Assembly: GCA_021108435.1 (NCBI GenBank)
Contig: JAIOQY010000134.1
Location: 1 to 49,889, forward strand
Length of the DNA: 49,889 bases
Direction of reading: 5' to 3'
From: Candidatus Aegiribacteria sp.
Lineage (GTDB): Bacteria > Fermentibacterota > Fermentibacteria > Fermentibacterales > JCC-6
Each line of letters starts with the position of its first letter. The first letter of the stretch is position 1. A program made the position numbers and the translations under genes. Shown in pieces: positions 32,792 through 42,050 of this stretch. The notes under the pieces were generated by a model. It saw nothing but the letters and a program-made list of their open reading frames with translations, had not been told where the DNA came from and did not search any database.

Positions 32792-34617
32792 TGTTCATCT
32801 TCGGAAAATCAGGCGGGGGAACTGTTGGTCTTGATATCGGCAGCCATTCGATCAAAGTAGTACAACTGACAGGATCAAGTAAATCTGTAACCCTGTCGAA
32901 CTATGCTATACAGGAGCTATCTCCTGGTACTATCGTCGATGGTGAGGTCGTAAACCGCGAACATCTGATAGATACTGTTCACGATGTCGTACGACAGGCA
33001 GGTATTAAAACCAGTAGCAAGAATATACATAGCGCGGTATCCGGAAGAAGTGTAATAGTCCGAAGGATACCAATGGAAAAGATGTCGGAACAGGAAGCCC
33101 GGCAGGCTATCCAGTGGGAAGCTGAACAGCATATCCCATTCAGGATCGATGAAGTCAGCCTTGATTTCAAGATAATCAATCCTGAGATCTCTCCGGGGCA
33201 GATGGAGGTGCTGCTTGTCGCAGCAAAGAAAGAGGTAGTTGACCTTCATCGCGGCATATTACAGGGAGCCGGACTGAAACCATCAACAATAGAACTCGAG
33301 CAGTTTTCGCTGCAGAGGGCATATCAGCACGCTTACAGGCCAACCGGTGATGAGTGTGTCACAATCCTGAACATCGGTGCTGAGGTTACGAACATGGTTG
33401 TAGTTCGAGAGGGTCTTCCCAGTTTCAACCGCGATCTTTCGATAGGCGGATCAAGATTTGTTGAAGCGTTACAGAGATCGCTTGGTCTTGAATACGATGT
33501 TGCCCTGGGTGTTCTCAAGGGTAACGTACCGGATGGGGTTTCTTCAGAAGAAGTACACACCGCGATCGGAAGGGTTATTGAGGAACTGTCTACAAGTATT
33601 AGAAGATCTTTCATTACATACCAGGCTTCGGGCGAGAACACCAGAATAGATAAAATGTACATCAGCGGTGGATGCTCACTTATGCCTGGACTCGCGACAA
33701 TACTCAGTGAGCAGCACGGACTTCCCGTTGAGCATTTCCAGCCGTTCAGGAACATTACGGTTCCAGAAATTGTCATCAGTGATGACAATCTGGATTCCAT
33801 GGGTGCGGTACTTTCAGTATGCATCGGACTTGCACTCCGGGGATATGAAAGCAGTATGGTTGACATCAACATACTTGAACAGCCTGAAGGCAAGAGGAAA
33901 GCTGCTTCCGTAACCCCTTCGTCTGCTGAACCGTCTTCCATACTGACAATTCTTTGTATTGTTCCATATCTTGCTCTTGTTGCCGGTGGAGTAATAGCAT
34001 ATATGGATTATCAGGATCTGAAGACTCAGGAAACGGAACTGAATCAGGAAATTGATCAGATCACAGAACAGATATCACAGCTTGGTTTAAGGCTTGATCA
34101 GCAGGTTGAAGCTGATAGACTGAGAAGTCTGGTTGAAAGAAAACACCAGCAAATACTTGATCTTTCACTCAATCAGAAGTATACGGTCTATATTGTTGAA
34201 TACCTCTGCCGGGCAATCTATCCTGAAGTGATCATTCCGGGTGCCGAGGGTGAAAAGGGTATTTATATTACAAGTCTGATCGTTGGCCCGCGGGAAATCG
34301 GTATCTCCGGTGTAGCCAAAACATGGGGAGATATTATTGAATTTCAGCGTGATGTTGTTGAAATAATGCCGGATGGCCACACACCACTATTCTCGCTTGA
34401 AGATTATGGACAGACTTATACGCTTGCTTCAGAGGCAGGTAGAACTGGAAGCAGAAGATATAATTTTGAGATGACAATTAGCGTGAATCCTTTAGCACTA
34501 TCATCACTGGTTGGTGAATTTGCTGGAGCTTCAAGAGATTTAACCAGCATATTTGCGGACCAGGATGATGATGCAGAATCAGAGGATAATCCTGGAAATG
34601 CAGGGGAGGAATCATGA
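32791..34617 (+). CDS. PilM-PilN fusion, type IV pilus/secretin inner-membrane platform
   Basis: A 608-residue protein. Residues 1-350 are PilM: an actin-like ATPase with GLDIGSHSIKVVQL near 13-26, IQWEAEQHIPF, INIGAEVTNMVVV-type phosphate region and MYISGGCSLMPGL. Near 357 the sequence VDINILEQ matches the short cytoplasmic peptide by which PilN docks onto PilM. It is followed by a membrane helix (about 384-405), a coiled coil (about 410-455) and a PilN periplasmic fold to the C-terminus, with an acidic tail. In most bacteria these are two genes. Here the order PilM-PilN is kept but in one chain. Its TGA overlaps the next ATG. Confidence 0.88.
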   Translation: MFIFGKSGGGTVGLDIGSHSIKVVQLTGSSKSVTLSNYAIQELSPGTIVDGEVVNREHLIDTVHDVVRQAGIKTSSKNIHSAVSGRSVIVRRIPMEKMSEQEARQAIQWEAEQHIPFRIDEVSLDFKIINPEISPGQMEVLLVAAKKEVVDLHRGILQGAGLKPSTIELEQFSLQRAYQHAYRPTGDECVTILNIGAEVTNMVVVREGLPSFNRDLSIGGSRFVEALQRSLGLEYDVALGVLKGNVPDGVSSEEVHTAIGRVIEELSTSIRRSFITYQASGENTRIDKMYISGGCSLMPGLATILSEQHGLPVEHFQPFRNITVPEIVISDDNLDSMGAVLSVCIGLALRGYESSMVDINILEQPEGKRKAASVTPSSAEPSSILTILCIVPYLALVAGGVIAYMDYQDLKTQETELNQEIDQITEQISQLGLRLDQQVEADRLRSLVERKHQQILDLSLNQKYTVYIVEYLCRAIYPEVIIPGAEGEKGIYITSLIVGPREIGISGVAKTWGDIIEFQRDVVEIMPDGHTPLFSLEDYGQTYTLASEAGRTGSRRYNFEMTISVNPLALSSLVGEFAGASRDLTSIFADQDDDAESEDNPGNAGEES

Positions 34618-35048
34618 GGAAACAGACAATATTGGCATCGGGTATACTGCTTGCTATTGCGGTCGCCGGGTGTAATCCTGTCGGTATGGAGGATACAAAA
34701 ATATGGGTGACCGGTACTATCTATGTTGATTCGGCATTCATTCAGCCTGCCGAGGGTATTGGTGTAATTACAGAAGGAACCCAGGAATCCTATGCCGTAG
34801 TAACTGATGCTTCAGGTGAATATGTAATAGAAATTCAGTTATACAATGAAACGGAAGAGGGAGGAGCCGCCGGAGGCAAATCTACGAATGATTCTACTCC
34901 TGGCAGTGCCGTATTCACAGTAACAGCAATCAATGGAGGCATGATATACGAATATGGCGCTGGTGCTGAATTCACTGTTTTCGGTGGTGATACACTGTCA
35001 CTGTATGCAATTGATCTGGCAGATTTCACGCAACCCGATGGGTCTTGA
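34614..35048 (+). CDS. Lipoprotein of the pilus operon, carboxypeptidase-regulatory-like
   Basis: A 144-residue protein with a type II signal peptide, lipobox AVAGC, lipidated Cys20. The rest looks like one immunoglobulin-like carboxypeptidase-regulatory domain: ASGEYVIEIQLY is the characteristic strand-turn-strand. A Gly/Ser-rich loop lies near 84-97. It lies between pilM-pilN and pilO and overlaps pilM-pilN by four bases, so it is co-expressed. PilP is encoded elsewhere in the operon, so this is an extra lipoprotein of unknown function. Confidence 0.75.
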   Translation: MRKQTILASGILLAIAVAGCNPVGMEDTKIWVTGTIYVDSAFIQPAEGIGVITEGTQESYAVVTDASGEYVIEIQLYNETEEGGAAGGKSTNDSTPGSAVFTVTAINGGMIYEYGAGAEFTVFGGDTLSLYAIDLADFTQPDGS

Positions 35049-35090
35049 AAATGACTGCTTTAATAACGGGAGACAGGTAAGGGGGGAGAA

Positions 35091-35648
35091 ATGAATAAAT
35101 ATCTTCGAGACCCCAGGTCTTATATTCTAATATTAGGTGTTCTTCTGGTTGTAGCTTTGATCTACCTCTATCCTCGATCGATATCCGCCGATCTTGTTGA
35201 CAGGATAGAGATCGCCGAACAGAATCTTGAAATGAAGCAGACTGAGCTGATCTCGCTTCAATCAGGTACATCATCTGACATGGCGATAACCGAACAGGAA
35301 ATCAATCTTCTTTCCCAGCAGCTTGCTGAACTCGATAGATATCTTCCACGCAGCTATGATCAGGATGAAGTTCTCGATATGCTGACTGAGAAGGCTGAAA
35401 ACAGCGGGCTTCATATCAAGGTTCTCACTCCGCTGCCTCCCGTTACGCAGGGAGATTACCTGATTTACGGCTGGCAGGTACAAATTTCCGGACGTTTTCA
35501 CAGGCTCGGAGTTTTTCTGGATCAACTTACGCAGCAGATGATGATTACTTCCGTATCCAACCTGTCAGTAATCCAGCAGAAGGCTTCTGATGGAAATTAC
35601 AACAATATGGAGGCGTCTTTCACAGTGTCAGCCTTCGTGCAGCCATAG
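35091..35648 (+). CDS. pilO: PilO-like type IV pilus assembly protein
   Basis: A 185-residue protein. One membrane helix (about 12-30) is followed by a coiled coil (about 40-80) and a small ferredoxin-like periplasmic domain. The domain contains LDRYLPRSYDQDEVLDMLTEKAENSGLHI and FHRLGVFLDQL, both typical of PilO. In the pilus platform PilO pairs with PilN, which here is the C-terminal half of the upstream fusion. GGGGGAG precedes the ATG. Confidence 0.88.
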   Translation: MNKYLRDPRSYILILGVLLVVALIYLYPRSISADLVDRIEIAEQNLEMKQTELISLQSGTSSDMAITEQEINLLSQQLAELDRYLPRSYDQDEVLDMLTEKAENSGLHIKVLTPLPPVTQGDYLIYGWQVQISGRFHRLGVFLDQLTQQMMITSVSNLSVIQQKASDGNYNNMEASFTVSAFVQP

Positions 35649-35666
35649 GAAGGGAGCAGAAGTTTT

Positions 35667-37076
35667 ATGAGTATTTCAAAAGGAACACTCACAGCCCTTC
35701 TAATGACTGCGGGATTGTTCATATTTTCCAGTTGTAACAGTACTGATGATTCAGCAGACATGATGGATCACACAGATACTGCTGTAACAGTTGTATCTCA
35801 TCCGGATATTCATGGCTGGATCGAGCTGAAGCTGTCACAGTCTCCACCTTTGCTTACAGATGCAGGAGCATCTTCAACCTGGCTGCTGTTCGAAGGAGGA
35901 AATCTTCTGGAATTCAGCCTTTCTGATTCCAAATGGAAAGCATATTTCATCGAGGGTATCACAGATATCCTTGATCTGGATATTCTGGGCGAGAACCCGA
36001 TATTTCTTACGGAGAATGAATTGCTCGAGTTCAGTGTTTTCGATTGTGATATAACACATGAAGCGCTGCCGGAAGGATTCAAGCCTGTAGAACTTGAGGT
36101 CCGGAATGGAAACGTGGCAATCCTTGGTGAGACAGGTGCTGTAGCAATAAAGAGTGAAAGTGGATTTGAAGTATTTTCTCCTGATCAGCAACTGGAGCCT
36201 GCAGGAGATCTGCAACTGATCGAGCAGGACTGGATATTCAGGCTTCAGGATAGTGGAATTGCACTGCTGGATCCATCTGTTAATCTCTGGCAATTCGAGG
36301 ATACGCCTGACGGATATGTTCTTGCAGCTTCACAGAGCACACTCTATCTGGGTTCAAATGATGGTATATTTGTTAGAACAGCCGTCGGGGAATGGAGTTT
36401 TCATTCAAGCGGCCATCTTTACTCAGACGGGCTTGTACTGACAGAACAAGGTATTTTTTCAGTGACAGCGCCAGATGAAATCCTGGCTGAATCACCATCA
36501 TTCATTCCCTTGGAACTTATTTCTCTTGATCATTTCAGGGAGCCGTTCTGGGCAATTGATGATCATGGAATGACAGTATTCGCTGAACTGGGATCAGTTG
36601 AAACAAATCTGCCTTACTATGAAACCGAAAGAGTGTCCTGCTCTTTAGCCGGCCAGAACACTGAAGGCATGCAGGGTTCAGCTGAATCGGTCGAGGATAT
36701 GCTACTGTCGGGAAGCGGGACTTTCAGAATATATGAATCCGTTTCCGTCAGACCTGATCCCTTCACCGAATTCTCAGATGAAGGAAGAGATGCAAGACGC
36801 GATCTCAGCAGCATTTCGATTGAGGAATTCAGACTGGTAGGTATCACTCTGGATCCGATAGGTGGAGACCAGGCACTCGTCGAAGACGGAAGTGGAGTTC
36901 CGTACATACTCTACGAGGGTACAGACCTGGCACATAATTCACATGTGGCTGAGATTACCAGTAATGAAGTTATTGTAATTCAGGATGTTATTATTAATTA
37001 TAGCGCGAGAGGTGGAGGGGAGACCTCAATTCCAACCATTTACTCCTTGCGTCTACATGAAGAAGGTGGTTTGTGA
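35667..37076 (+). CDS. PilP-like lipoprotein with a large N-terminal propeller-like extension
   Basis: A 469-residue protein. The lipobox FSSC puts the lipidated cysteine at 23. Residues about 50-340 show repeated short blades (for example GASSTWLLFEGGNLLEFSL, QSTLYLGSNDGIFV), suggesting a beta-propeller. Residues about 352-469 look like PilP: a linker with RRDLSSISIEEFRLVGITLDP, then ALVEDGSGVPYILYEGTDLAHNS and EVIVIQDVI. Ordinary PilP is about 175 residues. PilP joins the PilN-PilO platform to PilQ, which the gene order here fits. The PilP assignment rests on motif pattern and order, the propeller on pattern only. Its stop overlaps the pilQ start. Confidence 0.75.
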   Translation: MSISKGTLTALLMTAGLFIFSSCNSTDDSADMMDHTDTAVTVVSHPDIHGWIELKLSQSPPLLTDAGASSTWLLFEGGNLLEFSLSDSKWKAYFIEGITDILDLDILGENPIFLTENELLEFSVFDCDITHEALPEGFKPVELEVRNGNVAILGETGAVAIKSESGFEVFSPDQQLEPAGDLQLIEQDWIFRLQDSGIALLDPSVNLWQFEDTPDGYVLAASQSTLYLGSNDGIFVRTAVGEWSFHSSGHLYSDGLVLTEQGIFSVTAPDEILAESPSFIPLELISLDHFREPFWAIDDHGMTVFAELGSVETNLPYYETERVSCSLAGQNTEGMQGSAESVEDMLLSGSGTFRIYESVSVRPDPFTEFSDEGRDARRDLSSISIEEFRLVGITLDPIGGDQALVEDGSGVPYILYEGTDLAHNSHVAEITSNEVIVIQDVIINYSARGGGETSIPTIYSLRLHEEGGL

Positions 37077-38827
37077 TGCGTCTGTTTACCGTAAGTAGTC
37101 TTCTGCTGCTTCTGGCAATGCCGGTTGTAGCGTACAGGATTACCGATATTTCGGTAGTGCCCGGCGGCAACGTGACTCTTGTCACAATTACTGCTGATGA
37201 ATCTATCTCATACGAAAGATTCCTACTGACAGATCCCATGAGGATTGTTCTGGATATAGGTGATGCGGTTCATGCACTGCCTTCTATGGACTTTTCAGTC
37301 GGCAGAGGCGGTGTAACATCAATCAGAACCAGTCAGTACAAAGCTCCGCCCGAAGGAATCGTTAGAATTATCATCGATGTCAACGGTGAGTTGCTTAATT
37401 ACAGTGCTTCTCTCAACGACAATCAACTTATCCTTGAAATGAATACAGATCCTTCAGGAATCCCTTTTGCCTCCTGGTCAGCTACTTCGGAGTATGTTGA
37501 ACCTGTCATCACGGGTGGAGATGTCGCTCCACTCTCTTCACCTGCTTCAACAACTTTATCAGGGCAGATTACTTCCAGTTCTGCCAGAGGTGTCAGGATA
37601 AGTGAAAGTCATCGTGAGGTTGATGATGGATTCCCGGTGGAATGGGCCGGATCCGGGGGAAGAAACATTACAATCGATGTGGTTGACGCAAGTCTTCGAA
37701 CTGTTCTCAGATCCATATCTGATGTAAGCGGTTTGAATATCATACTTCCTGAGAATTATACTGCATCTGTAACAGCCAGACTGAAGAATGTCGGCTGGAG
37801 AGATGCCTTGACCGCGATCCTAAATTCTCAGGGACTTGTAGCGAGCATGCAGGGGAATGTACTTCGAGTAATGCCTCGAGACTCTTTCTATGATGAAATC
37901 AATCAGATGGCTACCACTCGCAATGAAAGAGAGAATCTGCAGGATCTTCAAACCGAAGTTTTCGTGATAAGGTATGCCACCGCGGAAAGTATCAACAACG
38001 CGCTCACTACAGCCTTATCCACCAGGGGACAGATATCTGTCGATGACAGGACAAATTCCATCATAATCACGGATATTCCGTACAAGCTTCAGGAAATCGG
38101 GAGACTTCTGCCAATACTCGACAGTCCCACAGCCCAGGTGATGATCGAAGCAAAACTTGTTGAGATCGATGTCGCATACGCGAATGAGATGGGTATTGAC
38201 TGGTCGGTAGGTAACCTGAACAGGTCAAATGATCTCATCCACGGAGGTATGAGTTCTTCAGGGCTTGCTGTTGGAAGCGAAACCGCTTCAATATCCTTTG
38301 GTACGATTACGAATATTCTTGATATTAACGCGGCGCTGACATTCCTCGAAACCAATAATCATGCGCACATTCTGTCTGAACCCAGAATTGCCATAATTGA
38401 CAACATGACGGGTACCGTTATGTCCGGAAAGGAAATTCCGCTTACTCTTCAGGATGCCAGTGGAAATACATATATCTCCATGTACAAGATTGGTGTTGAA
38501 CTGACAGTCACTCCGCACATCAATGCGGACAACAATGTAACACTTGAGCTACAGCCTAGCGTTAGTGAACTGTCAGGTGAAGCAACATCTGCGCAGCAGC
38601 CTATAATCCTGACTCAGAGCGCGAATACAACATTAATGATAGACGATGGCGCCACAGCGGTTATAGGCGGGATAATGAGAAGCAAGCATACTACCGTTAG
38701 AAAAGCAATTCCGCTGCTGGGTCAGATTCCACTGCTTGGAAATCTGCTTTTCTCCTACAACTCTGACCGTATGGATCAGACCGAGCTGGTAATATTCGTA
38801 ACTCCTCACATAATCAGACCGTATTAA
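37073..38827 (+). CDS. pilQ: PilQ outer-membrane secretin
   Basis: A 584-residue protein. It has a signal peptide (about 1-19) and an AMIN-type domain (about 22-122), then a variable linker. A secretin/TonB short N-terminal domain (about 198-265, NITIDVVDASLRTVLRSIS) follows, then a secretin N1 domain (about 290-360, VFVIRYATAESINNAL). The C-terminal secretin pore (about 370-584) shows VMIEAKLVEID, LSEPRIAIIDN, VELTVTPHIN and ELVIFVTPHIIRP. It forms the outer-membrane channel for pilus or pseudopilus export. Only one AMIN domain is seen. The start overlaps the preceding gene by four bases (ATGA). Confidence 0.93.
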   Translation: MMRLFTVSSLLLLLAMPVVAYRITDISVVPGGNVTLVTITADESISYERFLLTDPMRIVLDIGDAVHALPSMDFSVGRGGVTSIRTSQYKAPPEGIVRIIIDVNGELLNYSASLNDNQLILEMNTDPSGIPFASWSATSEYVEPVITGGDVAPLSSPASTTLSGQITSSSARGVRISESHREVDDGFPVEWAGSGGRNITIDVVDASLRTVLRSISDVSGLNIILPENYTASVTARLKNVGWRDALTAILNSQGLVASMQGNVLRVMPRDSFYDEINQMATTRNERENLQDLQTEVFVIRYATAESINNALTTALSTRGQISVDDRTNSIIITDIPYKLQEIGRLLPILDSPTAQVMIEAKLVEIDVAYANEMGIDWSVGNLNRSNDLIHGGMSSSGLAVGSETASISFGTITNILDINAALTFLETNNHAHILSEPRIAIIDNMTGTVMSGKEIPLTLQDASGNTYISMYKIGVELTVTPHINADNNVTLELQPSVSELSGEATSAQQPIILTQSANTTLMIDDGATAVIGGIMRSKHTTVRKAIPLLGQIPLLGNLLFSYNSDRMDQTELVIFVTPHIIRPY

Positions 38828-38839
38828 TAACGGGTCAGA

Positions 38840-39376
38840 TTGATTCGACTGGGGCGGGGAAAGTGGAAAGGACACATTCTCCGCCCTTCTTCCCATTTAT
38901 GCAGGCCTACATCGTCTCTCGTTCGGGGAGCGTTTCTTGATATAGCGGGATTCTCACTCGTCAATCATGCAACTGTATGGGATCTATGCTCCGGCACTGG
39001 AGCAGTAGGGATTGAAGCGTTAAGCTGGGGCGCATCGGAATGTGTATTCGTAGACATAAATCCTCTTGCCGCATCCTTCATATATTCGGCCATTCGCGAA
39101 TTAGGTGCTGCTGCATATACTTTAGTGCTTAAAGGCGACGTTCGGAAATTGGTTCCCAAACTGGATTCGAAACCGGACATAGTCTTCATTGATCCGCCAT
39201 ACGATCATCACAAACTTTACGAATGGATTGACAGTGTAGACTGGAAACGGATTCTATCAGAAGATGGAATGGTATTTGCTGAATGCGGAACTGAAGCAAT
39301 ATTACAGCATGACTGGAAAATGAGGAAATACGGAGGAACTCATCTCATGTGGAAAGTACTAAAAGAAACAGAATGA
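38840..39376 (+). CDS. rsmD: 16S rRNA (guanine966-N2)-methyltransferase
   Basis: A 178-residue Rossmann methyltransferase. It shows RPTSSLVRGAFLDI near the start, the SAM motif WDLCSGTGAVGIEALSWGA, VFVDIN, and the catalytic DPPYD in VFIDPPYDHH. These are RsmD hallmarks. The only sensible start is TTG at 38840. The ribosome-binding site is weak. The stop overlaps the coaD ATG. The RsmD-CoaD pairing is common in bacteria and supports both calls. Confidence 0.93.
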   Translation: MIRLGRGKWKGHILRPSSHLCRPTSSLVRGAFLDIAGFSLVNHATVWDLCSGTGAVGIEALSWGASECVFVDINPLAASFIYSAIRELGAAAYTLVLKGDVRKLVPKLDSKPDIVFIDPPYDHHKLYEWIDSVDWKRILSEDGMVFAECGTEAILQHDWKMRKYGGTHLMWKVLKETE

Positions 39377-39888
39377 ATATTATTTATCCCGGCACATTCG
39401 ATCCCGTAACATTCGGCCATATTGACATTATCAGAAGAGCACTGAACATATTCGATCATATTGAAATAGCAGTAGTAGCGCGATCTTCGAAAGAACTCTG
39501 TTTCCCTGTCGAGGAAAGGGTTAATCTGATGAAGATGGCAATGCTTGAAACGGGAATAGACAGAGTCAGTGTAACATCATTTGATTCTCTTCTTGTCGAT
39601 TACATGAAGAAGACTGATTGCAGGACATTTATCAGGGGATTGAGAGCGAATTCCGATTTTGAGTATGAATTCCAGATGCAGCTGGTTAACAGACGACTGG
39701 CACCGGAGATATCAGGTTTATATCTTATGCCGTCTGAGGAGAACATGTACCTGTCTTCGACAATTGTCAGAGAGATAGCAAGATTCGGTGGTGATCTTTC
39801 AACTATTGTTACAGTAGGTGTAAGAGAAGCTCTTGAGAAAAGATTCGCCCCTTCGGCCGAAAGTAAATCCGACGATTGGATGTACTGA
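39373..39888 (+). CDS. coaD: Phosphopantetheine adenylyltransferase
   Basis: A 171-residue protein with the HIGH-type nucleotidyltransferase motif YPGTFDPVTFGHIDII, the RGLRANSDFEYE substrate loop and YLSSTIVREIARFGGD (ISSTxxR). It catalyses the penultimate step of coenzyme A synthesis. ATG 39373 is chosen for the ATGA overlap with rsmD, giving the family-typical start MNIIYPGTFDP. The 3' end overlaps the aminotransferase start (TGATG). Confidence 0.96.
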   Translation: MNIIYPGTFDPVTFGHIDIIRRALNIFDHIEIAVVARSSKELCFPVEERVNLMKMAMLETGIDRVSVTSFDSLLVDYMKKTDCRTFIRGLRANSDFEYEFQMQLVNRRLAPEISGLYLMPSEENMYLSSTIVREIARFGGDLSTIVTVGVREALEKRFAPSAESKSDDWMY

Positions 39889-41051
39889 TGGATTATTCCA
39901 GAACCGCAATGTCACTCACCCCTTCTGCGACTCTGCAGCTCAGCACGCGGGCCAGGGAACTCAGCCGCGAGGGAAGAGATATCATTTCCCTTTCCGCCGG
40001 ACAGCCGGATTTTCCTACACCGATTCCAATCGCAGAGGCAGGTATTGATGCAATCAGAGAGGGGAAAACAGGATATACAGCAAGCACAGGGATACCTGAG
40101 CTGAAAGAGGCTGTTGCCGCGCAGTATTCCAGAAGAAGAAACGTAAACTGGTTATCATCCAATGTACTTGTGGGATGTGGAGCGAAGCACAATCTTGCCA
40201 ATCTTGTTCGGGCAGCGATTAATCCCGGAGACAGAGTTCTCCTGCCAAGGCCATTCTGGGTAAGCTACCCCGAGATGATCAAAGCTTCAGGCGGAATACC
40301 TGTATTTCCCGAGGGGGGCATGAACGGCTCAGAAATCAGGAAAGCAGCCGAAGAGGGTGCCGTGGGAGTATTTCTTAATTATCCCTCCAATCCCACCGGT
40401 TTTGTTCCCTCCGTCTCCTTCATGAGGGAGATTGCGGATGCGGTTGCTGACACGGACATGTGGGTAATTTCAGATGATATCTATGAAGATCTGGCATATC
40501 TTGATTCCGGTGTGCCGCATATTCTAGATTTCCACCCATTACTCAAAGATCGAACAGCTGTTGTCTCAGGAGTATCCAAAACCTATGCCATGACCGGGTG
40601 GAGAATAGGGTACTCTCTTGCATGCAGCGAATGGACCAGACTTGCCGGAATACTTCAGGCTCACTCAACTTCAAATCCCTGTTCCATTTCTCAGTGGGCA
40701 GCCCTTGCCGCGCTCGAGGGAAAAGCAAACAGGGAAAAAGAAGAAATGCACAAATCTTTCCAAATGAGAAGGGATTTGGTCTGTGAGCTTCTAGCCGGGG
40801 TTGATGGTCTGGAATTCAAAAAGCCGGATGGCGCGTTTTACGTTTTCCCTCGATTGCTCACTGATCCTGAAAAGGCTGACACAAACAGATTCTGCAGCGA
40901 ACTTCTGTTCGAAGAAGGAGTAGCTGTAATACCCGGATCGGCATTTGGAGCTGAAGGGTATATTCGAATTTCCTTTGCGGCTTCTGCGGATGATATCCAA
41001 AGAGGTATACACAGGTTAAGGGAATTCCTGCACAGGAGGTTGAATACATGA
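39888..41051 (+). CDS. Class I aminotransferase (aspartate/aromatic type)
   Basis: A 387-residue PLP enzyme of fold type I. It shows SLSAGQPDFPTP, YTASTGIPELKEAVA, LNYPSNPTG (substrate/PLP Asn) and ISDDIYEDLAY. The Schiff-base lysine lies in VSGVSKTYAMTGWRIGYS (Lys231). The pattern matches the class Ib AspC-like group. Substrate specificity cannot be read with confidence. ATG 39888 overlaps the coaD stop. An alternative ATG at 39876 would add four residues. Confidence 0.9.
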   Translation: MDYSRTAMSLTPSATLQLSTRARELSREGRDIISLSAGQPDFPTPIPIAEAGIDAIREGKTGYTASTGIPELKEAVAAQYSRRRNVNWLSSNVLVGCGAKHNLANLVRAAINPGDRVLLPRPFWVSYPEMIKASGGIPVFPEGGMNGSEIRKAAEEGAVGVFLNYPSNPTGFVPSVSFMREIADAVADTDMWVISDDIYEDLAYLDSGVPHILDFHPLLKDRTAVVSGVSKTYAMTGWRIGYSLACSEWTRLAGILQAHSTSNPCSISQWAALAALEGKANREKEEMHKSFQMRRDLVCELLAGVDGLEFKKPDGAFYVFPRLLTDPEKADTNRFCSELLFEEGVAVIPGSAFGAEGYIRISFAASADDIQRGIHRLREFLHRRLNT

Positions 41052-41470
41052 TTGTTAATTGTCCGGGCTGTAATTGCAAGTATAACATTCCATCAGAGAA
41101 AATTGGTGACTCCCCCAAACGGTTTCGCTGCAGGAAATGTTCTGAAGTATTTATGATTCATCCTCCCAAACCGGAGAAACCTGAAATTCCGCCAATACCG
41201 GTTGAAATGGATGAAAATCTCAAACATGCTATGAGATTCGCGCGGGTTCTTGCCAGTGATATACTTGTCTACAATCGCGAGATCATTGAAAAAGCGAGAG
41301 ATGAGGGAAATCTTCCAGAGGTTATGGAGCGGGAGATCCACAAATCGTGGGAACTCTGGGAGAGCAGGTTTCCAAAGGAGAGTAAAACTGATCCGGGGAT
41401 TTTCAGTAACGCTTTGAATTACTTCCTTGCTGACGGTGAAGAAGTATTCAGAAATCAGACGTATTCCTGA
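41048..41470 (+). CDS. MJ0042-type zinc-ribbon protein
   Basis: A 140-residue protein. The first 40 residues are a zinc ribbon of the MJ0042 type: CPGCNCKYNIP, then FRCRKCSEVF. A proline-rich linker (PPKPEKPEIPPIP) and a helical domain of about 90 residues follow, which I do not recognise. The MJ0042 ribbon often precedes regulatory or envelope domains. It overlaps the aminotransferase by four bases and ends two bases from the convergent isomerase gene. Confidence 0.8.
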   Translation: MIVNCPGCNCKYNIPSEKIGDSPKRFRCRKCSEVFMIHPPKPEKPEIPPIPVEMDENLKHAMRFARVLASDILVYNREIIEKARDEGNLPEVMEREIHKSWELWESRFPKESKTDPGIFSNALNYFLADGEEVFRNQTYS

Positions 41471-41472
41471 TA

Positions 41473-42039
41473 TTACCCTTCTCTTATTCTTTTTAGGATG
41501 ATTCTGAAGATTATGTGACACAGCATAAGATGAACATCTTCGATCTGCTGCATATCTTCGCTGGGTACAATGATTGATTCTGTAGCAACCTTGACAGCTT
41601 CTCCGCCTTCGAAACCGGATAGCAGAATTGAAACAGCGCCTTCGTCGTTCGCGATGCGGAACGCGTTTATCACGTTCGGGCTCATACCGCTTCCAGACAG
41701 TCCGATGACCGCATCACCCTTTTCAACCAGATTTTTCAGCTGTTCTCCAAATGTATTTGTGTAATCTGTATCGTTCGCCCATGCGGTTATCAGCGGTATA
41801 TTGTCGGAAAGGCATATTGCTTTGAATCTTGGTTTATCAGGCGTAACGGTTCCCTTCGCGAGATCACATGTAAAATGGCTGGATGTAGATGCTCCGCCGC
41901 CATTACCGAAAATAAAAACTCTTCCTTCAGAATAGTATGTATTAAGAAGAGTTTTAATAATCTTCTCGATGTCCTCTGAAGGTATTTTAAGAGCAAGTGC
42001 GCTCACCTGATCAAGGTAGGTTCCAATATCTTTCAGCAT
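41473..42039 (-). CDS. SIS-domain sugar isomerase (GmhA-like)
   Basis: A 188-residue SIS-domain protein. FIFGNGGGASTSSHFTCDLAKG gives the SIS/GmhA signature, and IGLSGSGMSPNVINAF and EDVHLMLCHIIF follow. It resembles sedoheptulose 7-phosphate isomerase, first step of the heptose-nucleotide pathway, and has the N-terminal helix of that family. It lies 11 bases downstream of a sugar nucleotidyltransferase, which supports a surface-sugar role. The heptose kinase and phosphatase are not in the window, so the product may be a different sugar. Confidence 0.85.
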   Translation of the reverse strand: MLKDIGTYLDQVSALALKIPSEDIEKIIKTLLNTYYSEGRVFIFGNGGGASTSSHFTCDLAKGTVTPDKPRFKAICLSDNIPLITAWANDTDYTNTFGEQLKNLVEKGDAVIGLSGSGMSPNVINAFRIANDEGAVSILLSGFEGGEAVKVATESIIVPSEDMQQIEDVHLMLCHIIFRIILKRIREG

Positions 42040-42050
42040 ACTGTCTCCAA

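Noticed and set aside
33333-33941. 202-codon minus-strand frame
   Set aside because: Antisense inside the PilM half of the fusion. No start context or recognisable domain.
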